Below, piece after piece: positions 6,996 through 9,320 of a stretch of DNA of 9,320 bases. Under the pieces are notes generated by a model. It was not told the DNA's origin and made no database searches. It saw only the letters and a list, made by a program, of their open reading frames with translations. The first letter of the stretch is position 1; each line of letters opens with the position of its first letter. The stretch is from JAHEEL01 sp034660035 (GTDB lineage: Bacteria; Actinomycetota; Acidimicrobiia; Spongiisociales; UBA5794). The stretch spans positions 1 to 9,320 of the forward strand of contig JAYEIJ010000140.1 of NCBI GenBank assembly GCA_034660035.1. Direction: 5' to 3'. Position numbers and translations under genes: made by a program.

Positions 6996-7043
6996 CGGAG
7001 TAGCGGAGTAGCGGAGTAGCGGAGTACCGGAGTACCGGAGGAG
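6996..7043. repeat. 8-bp tandem repeat array (CGGAGTAG / CGGAGTAC)
   Basis: Six head-to-tail 8-bp units: CGGAGTAG three times (6996-7019), CGGAGTAC twice (7020-7035) and a variant CGGAGGAG (7036-7043). The second part reappears after the gap at 7247-7270. A unit of 8 is not a multiple of three, and the array lies upstream of both divergent genes, so it is non-coding. The G/C alternation in the last base of the unit defines two sub-types. Arrays of this kind are prone to length change by slippage. Confidence 0.93.
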
Positions 7044-7146
7044 CACACACTCTTCACCGCCTGTCGCCTGCGGATTCGTTCAATCCGACGGAGCGTTTCT
7101 AGCATCAGGACCGGGCCTGTAGGTAGGAGGTTCTGATGGCCGGTGT
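7020..7146 (+). repeat. 127-bp direct repeat, left copy (probable contig-end overlap)
   Basis: This segment is identical over all 127 bases to 7247-7373. It contains the CGGAGTAC units, the lipoprotein gene leader, its AGGAGG ribosome-binding site and the first 11 bases of the gene (ATGGCCGGTGT, from 7136), and then stops at the run of Ns. A repeat that touches the gap on one side here and on the other side in its partner is best explained as the shared end of two contigs placed beside each other without being merged. The truncated gene start in this copy is therefore not an independent gene. Confidence 0.9.
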
Positions 7147-7246
7147 NNNNNNNNNNNNNNNNNNNNNNNNNNNNNNNNNNNNNNNNNNNNNNNNNNNNNN
7201 NNNNNNNNNNNNNNNNNNNNNNNNNNNNNNNNNNNNNNNNNNNNNN
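7147..7246. other. Scaffold gap (100 Ns)
   Basis: Exactly 100 undetermined bases. The round number is a conventional placeholder, so the real distance is unknown and may be zero or negative, given the identical flanks on both sides. Confidence 0.99.
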
Positions 7247-7373
7247 CGGAGTACCGGAGTACCGGAGGAGCACACACTCTTCACCGCCTGTCGCCTGCGG
7301 ATTCGTTCAATCCGACGGAGCGTTTCTAGCATCAGGACCGGGCCTGTAGGTAGGAGGTTCTGATGGCCGGTGT
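7247..7373 (+). repeat. 127-bp direct repeat, right copy
   Basis: Identical to 7020-7146 over its full length and starting directly after the Ns. This copy is continuous with the complete lipoprotein gene, so it is the one to use for reading the promoter, ribosome-binding site and start codon of that gene. Confidence 0.9.
7352..7357 (+). promoter_or_regulatory. Strong ribosome-binding site of the lipoprotein gene
   Basis: AGGAGG, a full anti-16S match, lies 5 bases before ATG7363. This fixes the start of the lipoprotein gene and implies efficient translation. Confidence 0.85.
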
Positions 7374-9084
7374 GGTGGGATCCCGACGGTTCGGATGGTT
7401 GGTACTCCTCTTCGTAGTGGTGGGGGTGATCGCCGGTTGCGGCTCCGATGGTGAGGTATCGGCGCCGTCATCCAGCACATCAACTACGGCCAGCGCTGAG
7501 AACACTGAGCCGGCCGATCTCGAGGTTGACGAGTTCGGCATCGTGGAAACGTCGGCGATCACTGCTGCGTTCCTTCCTGAGATCACCGAGAACGACATCG
7601 AGATCATCGAGGGTGATGCGGGCACGTCGTATCGCTACGTGTTCCCCACGGGTGATCTCGCCGATGGCGTCACGGTCGATCTCGAAGCCCGTTGGGAACC
7701 GGTCGACGGTGGCCTCCAACCGAGCCTGGAGTGGAACCTGACCGGCGGCGATTCGAGTCCTTCAGACTTCGCATTCACAGTGAGCCTGCCAAAGAGCTTC
7801 GCCGAATCTGTCGACGACATTGACTTCGACCCGCAACCTACCGAGATCATCGACCCGGACCCAGAGGTCAGATGGCAGCTCAACATTGAGTCTGCTCCAC
7901 GCATCTCTGCAATGAGTTCTCGCCTGATTAGGGCAAGTGACCCGTCGGATGCCGTGAGAATGGTCATGGACGCTCTCAACGCGATTCAGATCCACAGAGA
8001 GCTATCTGCCTGTGAGGGCCGTTTTCGGAGCACACAAACCGTGGCGCAGTGCTACCTCAACGTCGTGGCGATCAATGCGCGCTGGTTCGACTATGTGTCC
8101 TGCGATGCACTAGATAGGGCGATCGGTCGCGCCTACCGCGACTACCCGGGATTCTCTCTCGCATGCGAGACAGTTGTCGGTCTTGCAAAGACCGGGGCCA
8201 CCAGCCAATGCTCCAGTGGAAGAAGCCCCGAGGAGATACAGGGTTGTCAGGATGCGATGTGGATGCTGTTCGCAGGGTCCTGCCCACTCGGCGAGGGGCT
8301 GGATCGACAGATCTGTCTATATGACGCAGCCGTCGCGGTCGGCGACGAGTGGTGGTGCATACATCTAGGGAATCTTGGAATGGGAAATCCGGAGATGGCG
8401 AACGACTGTCGCGCTGCGATCACGAAGGACCCTTCATACTGTGCGAAGACCGAAGACCCCGACTTGAGGGCGAGCTGTTGCGAGAACTTCCGCGGCACCG
8501 AAGACTACGACACCTGCCTCGGTTCGACCGGGGAAGATGCCACCGGAGAGAGCACGACCACGACGGTCGATGAAGAGACGACGACCACAGCCACCGAAGA
8601 AACGACAACGACAGAGCCAACAGAAGAGGATCCCCCGCCAGCGATCCCGGCCGGGACGTACACCGGGTCCTTCGACGAGGTGCTGCTCATCGACCTGCTC
8701 GCCTACGACTTCGGAAAGCCCGAGATCAACACAATCACCGTCACCGTCGACGACGAAGGCATCATCAGCGGCGAGTTCGCCGTTCACCAGGAAGGCGTGT
8801 TCCTCGGATGCCCCGGAGCGGTCGACGACTGGACGGGGATCGTCGATTCGGGTCAACAGATCGGACCAGAACTTCCCCAGATCGTGAACGTGACAGTGAG
8901 CTCTTCAGGCTTCCAGAGCTTCGAGGCCGTGGGCTTCGGTCCCGGCGCTGCACATTGTCTCGTGCCCCCGGTCCCGTATAGCGATGGTGGCTTGCTCGCA
9001 ATGAGTTTCGATCGAGTTGTCGACGGTCTGCTCACTGGAGACGCCGACGACTACATGCCATTCGAACTTCAACTCGTACCGTAG
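7363..9084 (+). CDS. Secreted lipoprotein with 14-cysteine central domain, unknown function
   Basis: A 573-residue protein that I do not recognise as a named family. It starts with a signal peptide (RR at 8-9, hydrophobic core WLVLLFVVVGVIA) ending in lipobox VIAGC, so Cys26 should be lipidated and the protein anchored outside the membrane. A Ser/Thr-rich tether (about 29-45) leads to an acidic, probably beta-rich region (about 50-190). A helical cysteine-rich region follows with 14 Cys between residues 217 and 385, spaced mostly 7-17 apart and including one CC pair. Then comes a Thr/Glu linker (about 390-423, ETTTT-type repeats) and a C-terminal beta-rich domain (about 427-573) with two more Cys (483, 532). 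The even number of cysteines suggests structural disulphides. The central domain uses more rare codons (AGA, AGG, CTA, ATA) than neighbouring genes. It stands alone on the plus strand. Lipoprotein status is firm; function is open. Confidence 0.9.
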   Translation: MAGVVGSRRFGWLVLLFVVVGVIAGCGSDGEVSAPSSSTSTTASAENTEPADLEVDEFGIVETSAITAAFLPEITENDIEIIEGDAGTSYRYVFPTGDLADGVTVDLEARWEPVDGGLQPSLEWNLTGGDSSPSDFAFTVSLPKSFAESVDDIDFDPQPTEIIDPDPEVRWQLNIESAPRISAMSSRLIRASDPSDAVRMVMDALNAIQIHRELSACEGRFRSTQTVAQCYLNVVAINARWFDYVSCDALDRAIGRAYRDYPGFSLACETVVGLAKTGATSQCSSGRSPEEIQGCQDAMWMLFAGSCPLGEGLDRQICLYDAAVAVGDEWWCIHLGNLGMGNPEMANDCRAAITKDPSYCAKTEDPDLRASCCENFRGTEDYDTCLGSTGEDATGESTTTTVDEETTTTATEETTTTEPTEEDPPPAIPAGTYTGSFDEVLLIDLLAYDFGKPEINTITVTVDDEGIISGEFAVHQEGVFLGCPGAVDDWTGIVDSGQQIGPELPQIVNVTVSSSGFQSFEAVGFGPGAAHCLVPPVPYSDGGLLAMSFDRVVDGLLTGDADDYMPFELQLVP

Positions 9085-9129
9085 AGACGAGAGGGTTGGG
9101 GTGGGTCCGGTCGTATGTACCGGGCAGGG

Positions 9130-9157
9130 ACGAGCTGTGAGCTACGAGCTGTGAGCC
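9130..9157. repeat. 14-bp tandem repeat, two units
   Basis: ACGAGCTGTGAGCT (9130-9143) is followed at once by ACGAGCTGTGAGCC (9144-9157), differing only in the last base. It lies in the 134-bp non-coding space between the lipoprotein stop and the last gene. It is a small simple repeat similar in style to the 8-bp array; no function can be assigned. I see no convincing terminator hairpin with a T-tract here. Confidence 0.75.
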
Positions 9158-9218
9158 CTGAGCAAGACGCGGAAGGATTCACCCGCTACGGACTACGACC
9201 GAACGGGAGGCTCTCGAG

Positions 9219-9320
9219 TCAGGCCAGTAGGCCGTTGGGGGCGAACGTGACGGTCATCGGGCCGACGTCGAGGGTGACTTCGGTGTCGCCGCGGTGGCGG
9301 CCGGTCTCGACGAAGACGCC
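9219..9320 (-). CDS. C-terminal end of an unidentified protein (runs off right edge)
   Basis: On the minus strand the frame ending with TGA at 9219-9221 is open to the window edge and gives 33 residues: ETGRHRGDTEVTLDVGPMTV is followed by TFAPNGLLA. Third codon positions are almost all G or C, as in the real genes here, and the sequence has a sensible alternating strand pattern, so it is probably the tail of a real gene convergent with the lipoprotein. Too short for a family assignment. Confidence 0.5.
   Translation of the reverse strand, partial: GVFVETGRHRGDTEVTLDVGPMTVTFAPNGLLA

Larger units (their letters stand above)
6938..7362. other. Intergenic region between divergent DUF427 and lipoprotein genes
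   Basis: This 425-bp stretch has no intact gene. It holds the ribosome-binding site of the DUF427 gene, six 8-bp tandem repeats, two identical 127-bp sequences and a 100-N scaffold gap. If the gap is artificial and the two copies are one, the true intergenic distance is nearer 200 bp. The only promoter-like element I can point to for the lipoprotein gene is TAGCAT (7327-7332) as a weak -10 box with no good -35. Open frames crossing this region, including those containing runs of unknown residues, are not genes. Confidence 0.7.

Noticed and set aside
7136..7146. A second start of the lipoprotein gene before the gap
   Set aside because: It lies in the left copy of the 127-bp sequence, which is most likely the overlapping end of a contig.
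6938..7273. N-terminal extension of the DUF427 protein through the tandem repeats and gap
   Set aside because: The frame is kept open only by repeats and undetermined bases; ATG6937 has a strong ribosome-binding site and the domain starts right after it.
6996..7373. A CRISPR array or attachment-site pair
   Set aside because: The 8-bp units are contiguous without spacers, and the 127-bp identical pair is explained by the scaffold gap; there is no integrase or cas gene in the window.

Overview
The window reads as one stretch of a high-GC actinobacterial chromosome. Codons are strongly biased to G/C in the third position, genes are packed tightly, and ATGA and GTG-type gene junctions are present. 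One promoter looks leaderless, and there is a lipoprotein with a Thr/Glu-rich linker. An Acidimicrobiia-like lineage is my guess from overall style, not a demonstrated assignment. A run of exactly 100 Ns flanked by an identical 127-bp sequence shows that this is a draft scaffold, possibly metagenome-derived.

Layout, left to right: (1) the N-terminal 136 codons of an aldo/keto reductase on the minus strand, running off the left edge; (2) a divergent intergenic region holding a perfect 22-bp inverted repeat; (3) a plus-strand operon of a GbsR/MarR-type winged-helix regulator, a LolD/MacB/FtsE-type ABC ATPase and an 815-aa FtsX/MacB-type permease; (4) a convergent minus-strand EamA/DMT-family transporter; (5) a vapBC-type toxin-antitoxin pair on the plus strand with a probable leaderless promoter; (6) a convergent minus-strand protein with two DUF427 domains; (7) about 425 bp without an intact gene, containing an 8-bp tandem repeat array and the scaffold gap; (8) a plus-strand 573-aa lipoprotein with a 14-cysteine central domain that I do not recognise; (9) a short intergenic region with a 14-bp tandem repeat and the last 33 codons of an unidentified minus-strand gene leaving the right edge.

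How the genes work together: the regulator, ATPase and permease are translationally linked or closely spaced, so they most likely form a self-regulated exporter or lipid/lipoprotein-handling system. VapB and VapC overlap by 14 bp and form a classic autoregulated type II module. I see no evidence that the other genes cooperate.

I found no convincing new multigene defence or mobile system. The points most worth attention are the likely assembly-artifact duplication at 7020-7373, the strong inverted repeat at 449-507, the tandem repeat array, the leaderless vapB promoter with operator-like dyads, and the unusual cysteine-rich lipoprotein.
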